A stretch of 64,000 nt of DNA from Guillardia theta CCMP2712 (taxonomy: Eukaryota > Cryptophyceae > Pyrenomonadales > Geminigeraceae). Position numbers and translations under genes: made by a program. Positions 41,801 to 53,805 of the stretch are shown here, one piece after another (positions within the stretch are counted from its first letter, which is position 1; each line of letters opens with the position of its first letter). The notes under the pieces are model-generated. The model ran no database searches and was not told the DNA's origin. It saw only the letters and a list, made by a program, of their open reading frames with translations. The stretch lies in assembly GCF_000315625.1 (NCBI RefSeq), contig NW_005434670.1, positions 281,898-345,897 on the forward strand, in the 5' to 3' direction.

Positions 41801-44800
41801 GTTGATCTTCAGCTCATACATGTGCTTGATGGCAGGTACTGACCCAAACACACTCATCAAGTTGAATTTCTGCCATTCTTTGTTTGCCGAAAGAGCTCTT
41901 CGTGACAATCGGATAGAAGCAGATACTGACAAGTCAATACACGTCTTGAACTCGCTAACCATCTTGTCCGATTTCTCGCTCCATGAAAACACCTCAATAC
42001 TTTCAAGATGTTCGAGGAACAAGAGAGCTTCGTGATTCAACCAGTTTGTGCTTGAGTCCAACAGCTCTTGAAATTCTTGTTGGTCCATTTGCCTACCAAG
42101 AGAGAATTCGACATCAGCATCCTTGGAAGCTAATCTTATTGGCATGCGAAAGAGGGTTCCATGAAATTCTCGTTCGGCATTGAACCCAAAAACTTGAAAA
42201 GGAACAAACTGATCGGCAAACTTGTTTGACAAGTCGGAGTTAACGTACAAGTGCGCCTTACCAACAGCTCTTGCCTTCTTTTGATCCTGATCCATGAAGT
42301 AACATCCTTGAGGGTCGAAGAAGTATAAACCTTCCCCAGACACGATACAGGGGACATCTGTAAAGTGGTACATCGCGTTCAGCCCAGGCCCGTTCTTCAC
42401 ACTCCTGTGCAGGCCTTGAAGGTCTTGGTTCTGACATTGAAGTCGAGATATTTGTTCTGCTCCCAACTTCACTCCTTTGATGTACATGATGAGCGAAGGG
42501 CCCTGCAAGGAAGACAAGTTCGGTTGGAGCAGAGATTGTGAGTTGTGAGTCCTGAAATCGAACAAGAAGCAGACTTCTCTTGATCCCAAGGTGTCAGCAA
42601 AATCGACAAGATGTGAGAGCATTTGCCCGTGGCTCTCAAAGTCACGCAAGGTGCTTCCGATCATAGAGGGAGAGGGGCATGGAAGGTCCTTGAGGTTTAA
42701 CTGGCCCGAGATGAGCAGTTTGCGAACAGACTTCAGTCCAAGCGACTGGGCAGCCTCGTTGCCGATCTCGTGGTGTACAAAGAGAACATCGTTCATCGTG
42801 GATGAAAGCCAGGGAGCATCGTCGTAAACCAGCTGACTGGCAGGGCGCATAAAGCTGTCAGCATCTGGCAAGAAAATCTCGCCCAAGTTTCGTCCGTCCT
42901 CACCGCTCCTTGAAGCTTCCAATGCAAGGTTCTTAGCTAGGGTCAAAACCTCAGAATCGAGCTGTTGACCGCAAAAGGCCTCGTGTATTCGTTTCAACGC
43001 CGACAAGTAATCAGATCGAGAAAAGCTCTGACGAACTCCTATCTTTCGAAAGAGATCTTTGTATTCTTCTAGCTCTTCTGGAAACCTTCGAAGGAATGTC
43101 AGAAAATGGTTTACTAAGGTAGGAAAGAACTCACCCGTGGAGAAGTGGAGCGCAGTCCACATTGCAATCAAATGCAACCCTTGCAGGGCATACAAAACCC
43201 AAGGGCAAGAGAAGAGTTGGCTGATTCTTCAACGCAGAACTCAAATTCCCCTCCCATTCATGCACTCGCTTGCAGAGGAAATCGTAAATTTGCAGAGTTG
43301 CAACTTTCACCTGGTCGGGAAGTGTGAATGCCTCGGTAGAGTTCATCAATGGATCTATGAAACTCTGGTCTTGAAAGATCTTCCCATACTCGAGCAGTTG
43401 GCTTACAATAGCCCTTAAAGGAATAGGACGATGCCAGCCCATAAATTCTTCTAGCTCGGGGCTGAAATCCTCAATCGATGCGATCGACGCACTTGAGGAG
43501 ACAAGAGCTAGGTCTCTGTACGGTCTTGAATTCAGAGGGGAGTCCAGCACCGGGACTTGGGACAACCAAGGAATTTGCTGAGAGGGAGGGACTTGCAAGA
43601 CTGGAATCCAACGCAATTCAAGAAGTTCGTTCCTGAAACTGTCCCACGAGTCGTCCACTTCACATATCAAAGAGTTGTATTTCGAGAGAAAATGAATAAG
43701 TTTTTTCGCCCGATGTTCAACATCCATGTCGTCACCAGCTCCTACAGAGCACGATATGGAATAAGCAACCTGAAGAACCCCAGTGCGATCTAGCGACGTC
43801 CGTAGCCCCAGTCGCAGCAAGATTCCGATAAGCTCCGGCTTCGTGAAAGACTTCGCTGGATAAAACTCCCCGCCCTCCAGTAGATCCTGGAGCTCCTCCA
43901 CGCTTGGATCGTACAGATCCTGCGCCCTCGCCAGCTTCCCGCTGGCCGTCGGTATAAACTCCAGATCCCGCAGCCTCTCCCAGAACCTCTTGTCCTCTCG
44001 GCATATCTGAGGCAGGTTCGCCAGCATGTGGTGTACGCTCTCCTCGCACACCTCAAGCTCCATCTCTCGCAGCCGTGGAAACACCCCCTCGCTGTAGAAC
44101 TCGTGTAGCTTCGCCGTCTTGATCCCTATCAAGCTGTACACTCGCGACTCTGCCTCGTCCGCTCTCAGATAGTCTGACGTCAGCAGTCTCTCCGGTATTC
44201 CCCCCGGCGGAAGCTGCTGCCAGCTGATCCCTACGAAGCTCGTGTCCCTCCCGTACACCTCGTGCACGGGCAAGATCACCACCAGCCGTCCCTTCCCGTC
44301 CCCCTCCTCTCCCGCTTGGAACCAGCGCTGCTGCAGACAGTACGCCCTCAGCTCCCGCTTCTCGCTCCCTGACAGCCCTGATACCCGCTCGCACAGAAGC
44401 TCCACCGACCCTCCGTTCCCCGACAGAGCCGCAGTCATCACCCCTTGCAACGACGCGCTCTGTACGTACCCCCGTACAGCATCTGGTCGACTGATGTACT
44501 CCCGGTCAAGCATCCGGCACCCCAGCTTCGACAGAAGGTGCTTCATCCCCTCCCCCATCGTGCTCGCCCCGTCCACCACCCTGCAGTCCTTGCTCGACAC
44601 CCGGCAAAGGCTCTCCTCTTGCGTAGGGATGAGCGGCCAGTCGCCAAAGCTCCCCAGCACCTCCTCGTCCCTCGCGTAGCTCCAGAACGCCTTCAGCCAA
44701 GCCTTGGTCGGCTGTCCGTCCTCTCCTGCCCGCCATCGTACCTCCTCCAGCCCCCGCCACCCGTCCGGCAGCACCCGCTCTAAGCATGCGCTGACCAGTC

Positions 44801-47800
44801 CAGGCATCAGGACCTTGACGTTGGTGTAAGCTCCCATCGCCTCGCTCCTCATGTGCGCCAGGATCTCCTCCGGCGCTACGGGATCTACCAGCGACGCCTT
44901 CATCGAGTGCAGCAGGGCTACCTCCTCGGCGGTTCCGACGAAGATGGGCTTATCCTTGGAGCTTCCTAGTCTGGTGCAGCGACCATCAGCAGTTGGAATG
45001 ATGGGGATGCCAATCAAGGTTTTGTAGGCTTCTCCACCATCTGTGTCAATGGGACTTCCAAGTATCATGTCTGATAATGAGTAAGCCAGACAATTGAGAA
45101 TTTTGTTTCGGTCGAAGTTTGCAAGGACTTCCTTGTCTCTTTGACTTAAAAACCATCTGAAGAACGTTGGACAAATTTCTGTTATCTTTACGGAAGATCG
45201 GAAACCTTTCAGTACGAAATCAGGAACATCAACAACGGGTTCACCAAATGAAAGCAGTATATCTCCGATCTCCTTGACAAGCTCATCATTGGTGTTCAAG
45301 AACCTTGCTTTGCTTGGAGATACCCATTTGCCTCCTCCTACACGGCTGTACAGTACCGCATGCCCAGCACACTCCCCGTACACCCTCCGCGATAGCGACG
45401 CCCACGGCTCTCCAACCTGCGTGCTCGGCCACATGCTGTAGTAGCTCTCCAAGCTCTCGCCCTTCACCCTCCCCGTCAAGTGCAGAAGCAACCGCGCATA
45501 CGTTGGCGCAATCACGTCCTCCACCAACGCCGTGTTCCAGTCCGCGCGGATCTTCCCCTCCCCTGTCATGTCGTCTCCTCGCCAGATGTCCCTGCGGTTA
45601 GACGAGAGCTCGAAGTACCCATTCACGTGCAGCGGCAGGTCGGTTTCGGCAGGGAGGGGAAGGAAGCAGAACGCTTTGCCCTTGACCTTGGTCATGCCAG
45701 AGCCATCTCTGGAGATGAGGGCAGCTACACCGCCCCAAGGAACGAGTTTTAGTGAGGTATTGGAAGAGTCAATCGCGAGCTGTCTCGCGGCTCCTCCTCC
45801 TAGGGAAGAAAGAACATACCAGGCTTCTCTTTGCTCTTCGTTATCTCCAATGTATTGTCTAATTTCGATGCAGGATTCAACCTTTGGATTGTTTTCAGGA
45901 GTATATCTTTTGAGGAGATCGTGCAGACTCTCTCGATTGTTTGAAGAAACATTTCCTTTTTGAAGAAGATCTGAAATACTCGAAATAGACTGTGCATCGG
46001 TCAGTGGGGAAGGAAAGGCTTGAAGAGAACATATTCTTGAAAGATTCTCTCCAGAATCGTCAACCTCATAGACGTTGATATGCCGTATGTTTTTCAAGAA
46101 GAGGAGTGCTTCTGACCCGATTCTCATGAATCTCTCGACAAGGTCAGTCAAGTCCTTCAACAGATATGACTGGCCTTTGATCTCACTCTGTTTTGCAACC
46201 TCCACGGTCCGAAGTGGAAATCGAAAGAGAGTTCCTTCATACCTGTTCGTTAAGTCACACCCTAACAGCAGGTATGGCTTGAATTGGTCTGGGAACTGAT
46301 CCAACACTTTGTTCCTGGTAAATTTTATGCGAATTCCTGGATGCTGAATGTTTGCACCTGGAAGATACTTGGTGTGGGGGTCGAAGTATACGAGGTAGTC
46401 ACCACTCACAAAACTAGGAACATCTGTAAAATGGTAAACTGCATTGAAACCTAATCCAAATCTGCCAATCTTGTTGAGAAAATCAAGTTTGCTGCCTTGC
46501 CCAATCTTGCAGATATTTTTGAAATCATCTGGGCTGAAGATAGAGTTATTGTGAAAATAAATGGCTGGGCCTTGCCAGGATGCCATCCTAGGTGACAACA
46601 ATGAAGATGTAGAGTAGGTGCACTTGTTCACAATGATACTGAATTCAGTAGCCTGAGCGTCATCTGCATTCTGTATCAATTCATTCATGATCCCTGGTCC
46701 CTCGGGATACAATTCCAGGATATGCTTCAGACGTCCAGTAAGAGATTCGCTTTGGCCAAATGATTCGGAATCCTGTAAGCCGAGGTCAACCAGATCTGAG
46801 GTTTGAAAAAGCAGTTGCTTTCTCAATGATGCTACTCCGACACGGTCGGCAACTTCAATGGAAATCTTTGGATGAACAAATTCGATTTCATCTGCGATAG
46901 CACTCGGCGCCATCCATGGAGCATCATTGTACGTCAAAGAGGTAGCAGGTTTCAGAACGTTATCGCTGTCAGGTGCAAAAATCTCAATTTCACTGGAATG
47001 GAAGCGATCATCAGCAACAAATTGTACCATTGCAACGGCAATATCCAACATTTCTGGAGATAGAGGGCTCTGTTGATACTTAGTTTTCATCTCTTGTAAG
47101 GCATTGATGTAGTCCCTACCATCAAAAGACTCCTTAATGCCCATTGCCCGAAACAATCGTGAAAATTGCAACAATTCAGACGACAGTGCACAGAGGAATG
47201 GCTTGCCATTAAGAGTACAACGAAAGGCCACTCGTGAAGGAGCAACAAATCTATCTCCCAGCCAAATCCAAGATGCGCTTTTCAGAATAGCTTTTACATT
47301 AGACAAGTCTTCCTGGTCAATGCGGTTCTGTAATGTTTCATAAATCTTATGAATTGAGGAGTTGAATAGAGCTTGCGCCTCCGGATTGTCTTCCGAATGC
47401 TTGATTTCCGAAAATTTGACTAATTGGGCAGCAACCAATTCAACATCAAGTCCCTTATTCCATGAAAAGAAATCAAGCATCACTGGGCATGTAACTTCCC
47501 CATCAATGATGCTCATATAAAAAGAAATCAAGCAAAGATCTGCTTTTGGTCTTACGTCCGATGGGCATGCAAGTGGCGATCGATCGTCAGTCCATGGAAG
47601 CAGTTGATGTGGACTGTGAACCAACACCGGAACCCAATTCAAACTAGAAAGCCGTTCTCGGAAAGTCTCGATCGATATTTCAGAAGAACTCTTCCCCAAC
47701 TTCTCCCCCGCCTGGGACTGAGACACAAAAGAGTTAAAGATAGATTGAATACCCAAGGACGCCATTGTCCCCACTGATGCCGAAGTCTTTGAAACTAATT

Positions 47801-50800
47801 TCTTAAGATTACCATTCAAAAATCGAAGAAATGCCTTGGAGCGACGATTCTCAACATCGCGATCCACAGCGATAGATTCAGCTATCCTTACAACCCCAGT
47901 GCGATCTAGCGACGTCCGTAGCCCCAGTCGCAGCAAGATTCCGATAAGCTCCGGCTTCGTGAAAGACTTCGCTGGATAAAACTCCCCGCCCTCCAGTAGA
48001 TCCTGGAGCTCCTCCACGCTTGGATCGTACAGATCCTGCGCCCTCGCCAGCTTCCCGCTGGCCGTCGGTATAAACTCCAGATCCCGCAGCCTCTCCCAGA
48101 ACCTCTTGTCCTCTCGGCATATCTGAGGCAGGTTCGCCAGCATGTGGTGTACGCTCTCCTCGCACACCTCAAGCTCCATCTCTCGCAGCCGTGGAAACAC
48201 CCCCTCGCTGTAGAACTCGTGTAGCTTCGCCGTCTTGATCCCTATCAAGCTGTACACCCGCGACTCCGCCTCGTCCGCTCTCAGATAGTCTGACGTCAGC
48301 AGTCTCTCCGGTATCCCCCCCGGCGGAAGCTGCTGCCAGCTGATCCCTACGAAGCTCGTGTCCCTCCCGTACACCTCGTGCACGGGCAAGATCACCACCA
48401 GCCGTCCCTTCCCGTCCCCCTCCTCTCCCGCTTGGAACCAGCGCTGCTGCAGACAGTACGCCCTCAGCTCCCGCTTCTCGCTCCCTGACAGCCCTGATAC
48501 CCGCTCGCACAGAAGCTCCACCGACCCTCCGTTCCCCGACAGAGCCGCAGTCATCACCCCTTGCAACGACGCGCTCTGTACGTACCCCCGTACAGCATCT
48601 GGTCGACTGATGTACTCCCGGTCAAGCATCCGGCACCCCAGCTTCGACAGAAGGTGCTTCATCCCCTCCCCCATCGTGCTCGCCCCGTCCACCACCCTGC
48701 AGTCCTTGCTCGACACCCGGCAAAGGCTCTCCTCTTGCGTAGGGATGAGCGGCCAGTCGCCAAAGCTCCCCAGCACCTCCTCGTCCCTCGCGTAGCTCCA
48801 GAACGCCTTCAGCCAAGCCTTGGTCGGCTGTCCGTCCTCTCCTGCCCGCCATCGCACCTCCTCCAGCCCCCGCCACCCGTCCGGCAGCACCCGCTCTAAG
48901 CACGCGCTGACCAGTCCAGGCGTCAGGACCTTGACGTTGGTGTAAGCTCCCATCGCCTCGCTCCTCATGTGCGCCAGGATCTCCTCCGGCGCTACGGGAT
49001 CTACAAGCGATGCCTTCATCGAGTGCAGCAGGGCTACCTCCTCGGCGGTTCCGACGAAGATGGGCTTATCCTTGGAGCTTCCTAGTCTGGTGCAGCGACC
49101 ATCAGCAGTTGGAATCAGTGGAATTCCTACCAAGGACTTGTAAATAGACGAATCATTGGTATGTTTGGATATCGTAATGTCCGACAGGCAATAGGTTAAA
49201 ACCTCTAAAACTTGCGGAGAAGGCCAAAAAGTCTTTTCAGACCCAATGAAGACTTCCCTTGTCCAACGAGGGTTCACAGAAAAAAGTGGAGCGTTTATCG
49301 TGGAAAAGCCGTTCATGATATCTGACGGAACATTCTCAACCACGTTCTCCTTTTCTGCCAATAAAGCTTCAGAGACTGCTTCCCGATATTGACAGTTTTC
49401 AGAAAGACAGCGAGCTTCCATTGGGGTAACCCATTTGCCTCCTCCTACACGGCTGTACAATACCGCATGCACAGCACACTCCCCGTACACCCTCCGCGAT
49501 AGCGACGCCCACGGCTCTCCAACCTGCGTGCTCGGCCACATGCTGTAGTAGCTCTCCAAGCTCTCGCCCTTCACCCTCCCCGTCAAGTGCAGAAGCAACC
49601 GCGCATACGTTGGCGCAATCACGTCCTCCACCAACGCCGTGTTCCAGTCCGCGCGGATCTTCCCCTCCCCTGTCATGTCGTCTCCTCGCCAGATGTCCCT
49701 GCGGTTAGACGAGAGCTCGAAGTACCCATTCACGTGCAGCGGCAGGTCGGTTTCGGCAGGGAGGGGGAGGAAGCAGAACGCCTTGCCCTTGACCTTGATC
49801 ATGCCAGAGCCATCTCTGGAGATGAGGGCAGCTACACCGCCCCAAGGAACAAGCTTCATCTTGATGCATGCTGGATCACTCGCCATTTTCCCTACTTTGG
49901 TCCTACTGCTTGTGCAAGACGAACATACGAGCCAGGTTTCCGATTTTTGAGTTGCCCTCAGAGCGTTCTTACTCAGAATCTTGACCAGGTAATCGGATGC
50001 CACATCGCTGTATTCCAAAGAACCAGACTTGAATTTTGCCCTTGATGAGATGACTGATTGTGCTATTGCTCTCCTGCCCTGCCTGAGCTTTTCATCCATG
50101 TTGTCTATACACACCTTCCAGAGTGTAGCAGGTTCTTTGGCATCAGCAGGGTAATGCAGACATTCAATCGAGTGGACGCTTTTCAAAAACAGCAACGTGT
50201 GTGCACAGTCCTCGTAAAATTCCTCAAGGACAAGTCTGAGCTCACTCGGGCTGCAATGATGACTTGATAGCCGACTATGGCTAGCCTGCTCCGAAGTTCG
50301 CAAAGGGAGCCTAAAGAGTGTCCCATTGAAGGCTTTGTCAGATCGAGCTCCAAAATTAAAGTAAGGAGCTATCTGATCGGGGTAGTTTCGTTGAATCTCT
50401 TCTGACAGAAAGTTGATCCTTTTACCTGGATTTGCCGGGTTCACGTTGGGTAGATATTTCGCTTGGGGATCAAACATCACAATCGACGACCTTGACAGGA
50501 ATGTAGGAAGCTCAGTCAAGTGGTAACATGAGTTGAAGCCTATGCCAAACCGCCCCCTGCAATCATATCAGAAAGAATGCATTTGGAGGGTTATCAAAAG
50601 CACGTTTTGGTTGGATGAGCTTGTTTCGACGACTGACCAATCCTCTGGATACTGTCGAAGTCTTCATCGGAGAAGACAGCATCATTGTAAACGAGTAGAG
50701 ATGATTGTTGAAACTGTCCAAGTTTCGGATCTGCCAGAGAGCTAGAGGGGAAGCTCCGTTCATCCAGACAGATCTTGATTTGCTGAGCTCCGGCATCGTC

Positions 50801-50962
50801 GGCATTCTGTATGAACTCTTTGAGGATTGTTGCTCCAGGTGGATAGTTCACCAGGATCTCTCTTATTCGTCCTGTTAAGTCCACTTGCTGCCCAAAGTCT
50901 TCGCCAAACCCCCATCCTCCGTCTCCTCGCTCCCGTCCTGCAACCCCCACAGCTCCCGCCAT
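35878..50962 (-). CDS. giant sacsin-like protein with three HSP90-type ATPase repeat units
   Basis: Sacsin repeats join an HSP90-like (Bergerat) ATPase to a large helical/beta platform and act as chaperones. The start ATG is at 50960-50962. Exons 50604-50962, 43135-50556 and about 40709-43085 are followed by small exons (40378-40660, a lower one ending at 40334, about 39900-40070, about 39667-39850, about 39372-39650, about 39180-39329, and others) to a stop near 35878. Unit 1 has LKEFIQNADDAGAQ and GRFGIGFNSCYHLTELP. Unit 2 has MNELIQNADDAQATEF and GRFGLGFNAVYHFTDVP. Unit 3 keeps the fold (NAMYHFTDVPCIVSG) but lost the Asn/Asp of the nucleotide site. Each unit repeats the C-terminal blocks DWPLIP, LGCRMLDREY and LGLRTSLDRTG. 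The protein is roughly 4,000 residues. Joins at 43086-43134 (49 bp) and 50557-50603 (47 bp) are clear; most exons below 39 kb are approximate. Confidence 0.82.
43776..44999 (-). repeat. gene-conversion block A, copy in sacsin unit 2
   Basis: About 99% identical over 1,224 bp to 47892-49115, in the same orientation 4,116 bp away, within one gene. It encodes the segment from PIFVGTAEEV to LGLRTSLDRTG. Identity falls away abruptly at both ends. Confidence 0.93.
45322..45743 (-). repeat. gene-conversion block B, copy in sacsin unit 2
   Basis: About 422 bp, some 99% identical to 49429-49850 (offset 4,107 bp). It encodes the segment from LVPWGGVAALI to the VGGGKWV end. It is separated from block A by about 320 bp of strongly diverged coding DNA. 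Confidence 0.93.
47892..49115 (-). repeat. gene-conversion block A, copy in sacsin unit 1
   Basis: Partner of 43776-44999. The few differences, for example at about 44137 vs 48253 and 44751 vs 48867, are mostly synonymous third-position changes. Confidence 0.93.
49429..49850 (-). repeat. gene-conversion block B, copy in sacsin unit 1
   Basis: Partner of 45322-45743 with about five scattered mismatches. The intervening 49116-49428 does not align closely with 45000-45321. Confidence 0.93.
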
Positions 50963-51727
50963 TTCCCCGAAACAGCTTCACTACTGCCGTCACCTGCAAA
51001 CAACGTGACTGGCCCGCCTCAGAAGATAAGCGCTCCGGCCCGGGCCGTCCCGGCCGACTGTACTCACGGAGTACTAGTTTTGAAGTCCTTGAGCACCTTG
51101 GTCACGGTTGATTTGAAAGTTTCAGTGAGTTCATACCAAATTTTATTACAAAATTTAAAATATAACTGAAACAACTTACAAAATAAATGACAAATTAGTT
51201 GTGGTTTTCATACCCTCACGGCAAACTCGGTCAGCACGTGCGTTCTGGGGTGGGCAGTGAGGAGGAGGGGGTGTTTGCCCTAGGAACGAGGGGTGTGAGG
51301 ATCTGAATTGTGAGGGGTGGTTGGAGGATCATGCGGCGACGAGATGGAATGAAAGAAATCAGCAGTGCGAGAGAGGTTTGAGGGAAGAGGTTTAGAGGTA
51401 GATCATGGCATGGTCAAGTACAATGTAGCAGAAACATCTGTACCTATTGTAGCATACAAGAACCATTCAAAGTTAGATCGATCTGCAAGGAAATGTTCGC
51501 TAGAATCTTTCTGCGACATCCGGTTGCGTGCAGAGTCTAGCATGTTTTAACGGGGGGCCAAGGATTCGGCTCTTGCTAGATGTTGCTAAGTTCAAAGAAG
51601 ATCATGCTTGTGCATTCTTTTTCCTGTTGTGTCTCTGTCTCCAAACATACTGAACAACCGCTGCTGTTATTACAGAACGGAGTCAGCCAAGGAGTTTGCA
51701 TCAAACTTTCGTGAACCTATATAAGTC
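50963..51727. other. divergent intergenic region with small island
   Basis: This region separates the sacsin-like gene (-) from GAR1 (+). About 51020-51110 is a short GGCC/GACTC-type island. 51111-51240 is AT-rich and 51241-51370 is G-rich. No gene is supported. It should carry both promoters. Confidence 0.55.
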
Positions 51728-52452
51728 ATGGTCTGGCGTGGGGGAGGCGATCAGCGTGGTGGAAGAGGAGGAGGGCGTGGAGGAGGGCGTGGAGGAGGGC
51801 GTGGGGGCTTTGGTGGAAGCCGAGGCATGGATGAGGGTCCACCAGACACTGTCATTGGTAATTTTGCCATCAAGTTTGACGCTTGTCCCTTACCTTCATG
51901 TTATTTTAGAGGCCGGAAAGTATGTCCATGACTGTGAAGGAGAGATGGTCATCGATGCCAGCCTCGAGAAGGTTATTTCCGAAACACATGCCCCCGTCGC
52001 CGTACTGATGTCTGTTTTCAGGTTCCCTACTTCAATGCTCCGATCTACCTCGAGAACAAGACCCAGATCGGGAAGGTAGAAGAGATCATGGGACCTATCC
52101 ACAAGTACATGTTCTCTGTCAAGACAGTTGAGGGTGTCGTGGCGTCTTCATTCAAGGCCGGTGACAAGGTGTACATCAACCCTCAAAAGCTCTTGCCGCT
52201 GGAAAGATTCACTCAACCGAATCAGCCTCGTGGAGGAGGAGGAGCAAGGTAACAATCGTGTACTGCTTTTCCTCATTTCTCAAGTTGTCTTTCAGGGGCG
52301 GCAGAGGTGCGCCAAGAGGCCGCGGAGGAGGTGGGACTCCTCGGGGTCGTGGAGGCGGAGGATTCCGTGGACGTGGATCTCCTGGAGGCCGTGGAAGTCC
52401 AGGAGGACGTGGCCGTGGGGGATTCGGTCGTGGAAGGGGAAGAGGTGGATAG
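51728..52452 (+). CDS. GAR1: GAR1, H/ACA snoRNP protein
   Basis: GAR1 is a core subunit of H/ACA ribonucleoproteins, which pseudouridylate rRNA in the nucleolus. Exons: 51728-51856, 51910-51971, 52022-52248 and 52295-52452 (TAG), with introns of 46-53 bp, all GT-AG and in frame, giving about 192 residues. An N-terminal RGG domain (residues about 5-35) is followed by the GAR1 core: [48 protein letters not shown] and [15 protein letters not shown]-terminal RGG-rich domain (about 140-192) then ends the protein. The order, the two flanking glycine-arginine domains and the length match eukaryotic GAR1. Confidence 0.95.
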
Positions 52453-52844
52453 ACTGGACTCGATGGTTTCAGTGTGTATCCTTTCTTTCTGGTTGGGGCC
52501 TTGCGCAATGGTCAGTGGAGAAGCTACATACCGCATATGTTCAATGATATCAGACGATGTTACGAACTCAGCATACACCAGTTTGTAAAGTAATCTATAC
52601 TTTGAAGCTCTGACAATACCTGCAAAGTCATTTTATCCGTCAAGGCGTCACAGACTTGAAGTCAGATCAAATATTTTCTCAGAGCATTGCAGAGGCTTTA
52701 GTTAATTGTTGGCTTCCTTAACAATTCTAAGTCAGTTTGTCTGCCTCGTGAGTGTTTAACTTTTGAATAAAACTTGCAAAAAGCAAAGGAACAGCAAGAC
52801 CCAGAGGAGCGAAGAAATGATGTACAGCCAGCCATCCTCGTAGG
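52453..52844. other. convergent intergenic gap
   Basis: Between the GAR1 stop and the stop of the minus-strand membrane protein. It is AT-richer from 52600 and presumably holds two 3' untranslated regions. No gene or repeat is seen. Confidence 0.5.
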
Positions 52845-53519
52845 TCATGACGTGTTCCTCTTCTTACCAGAGATGAACACTATCAAACAAGAGTGTGAGA
52901 TTTGCAAACCCAGGAGCGCGAAAATTTCCAGGCACAGGATGAAGACTCGCATGCCAGGCTGAGCTGAAGGACAATACCAAACGAGGTAGACGTGCAAGGG
53001 ACTGCTGAGGACGCTCAAGCAGGTGAAAGTTTGAGCGATCAAGATCAAGCTTTCCTCTTTTTTCAGCGGCAACGAGCCGCCCGAGTACACTTTAAACCAT
53101 GAACATATCAAAGAAATCAAACCCGAAACAAGAAGGGAGACTAGTGACGCATCGTGAACGACGTCATTCCACCCGATATAGTTCCACCTTTGTTTGACAG
53201 GATCCAGAGCATCGCAGCTCATGGGCACAAAAGCAGCAGTCAAGAGCGACACACATGCAATGAATGTCGATGCTTTCCATAACCAACTGCCTTCTGCGTT
53301 TATCCAAGATATCAAATTTGCAACTCCTGTCAGGAGCAGGATCAGTTTGATCAGGGTAGCATCATGGTTTGTGGATAGGAATCCTTTGCCCTCGCACCAT
53401 ACTGAGGATATGACGCATCCTCTCCAAGTTTCGTGCTGGATCAGGTGAGACGTGCACAGCAACATGGCCAACAGAACGAGAGCGCATGCGCAACATGCGC
53501 TTGTTGCCTCCACCCGCAT
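52845..53519 (-). CDS. six-TM membrane protein, hypothetical
   Basis: A single-exon frame of 224 codons. Six hydrophobic helices are visible: residues about 8-27 (CCACALVLLAMLLCTSHLI), 55-73 (LIKLILLLTGVANLISWI), 80-100 (WKASTFIACVSLLTAAFVPM), 126-146 (SLVSLLVSGLISLICSWF), 159-185 and 190-216. The loop DALDPVKQRWNYIGWND between helices 3 and 4 is the main polar segment, and the C-terminus is basic (GKKRNTS). No family is recognised. It is divergent from the gene at 53806 with 286 bp between starts. Confidence 0.65.
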   Translation of the reverse strand: MRVEATSACCACALVLLAMLLCTSHLIQHETWRGCVISSVWCEGKGFLSTNHDATLIKLILLLTGVANLISWINAEGSWLWKASTFIACVSLLTAAFVPMSCDALDPVKQRWNYIGWNDVVHDASLVSLLVSGLISLICSWFKVYSGGSLPLKKEESLILIAQTFTCLSVLSSPLHVYLVWYCPSAQPGMRVFILCLEIFALLGLQISHSCLIVFISGKKRNTS

Positions 53520-53805
53520 GGCGGGAACACCAGAAGTTTAAAAGTTTCCGCAGAAATTTTGATTCAAACCTTGAAACTTTGAAAGTTGTAGAATCTTACC
53601 CTTCGCTATGGGCTGCTACAAACTGAAGTGCAGCGCAAGCGACAGGCGGAAGAAGAAGAGAGTGGGGGGTGAAGAGAGCGTGAAGGAGGATGTAGCTAGT
53701 GGATAAGACGGTGATGGCTGTAGCAGATCAGAGCAACAGCATCAGTCAAGGGCGGGGGGGGGCTGAGCGAGGAGGGCCCGGATAAGACCCCCCGAGAGGG
53801 AGGCC

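Noticed and set aside
44242-44679. Plus-strand 145-codon frame, repeated at 48358-48795
   Set aside because: Antisense shadow of the sacsin-like gene; it is repeated only because the underlying block is duplicated.
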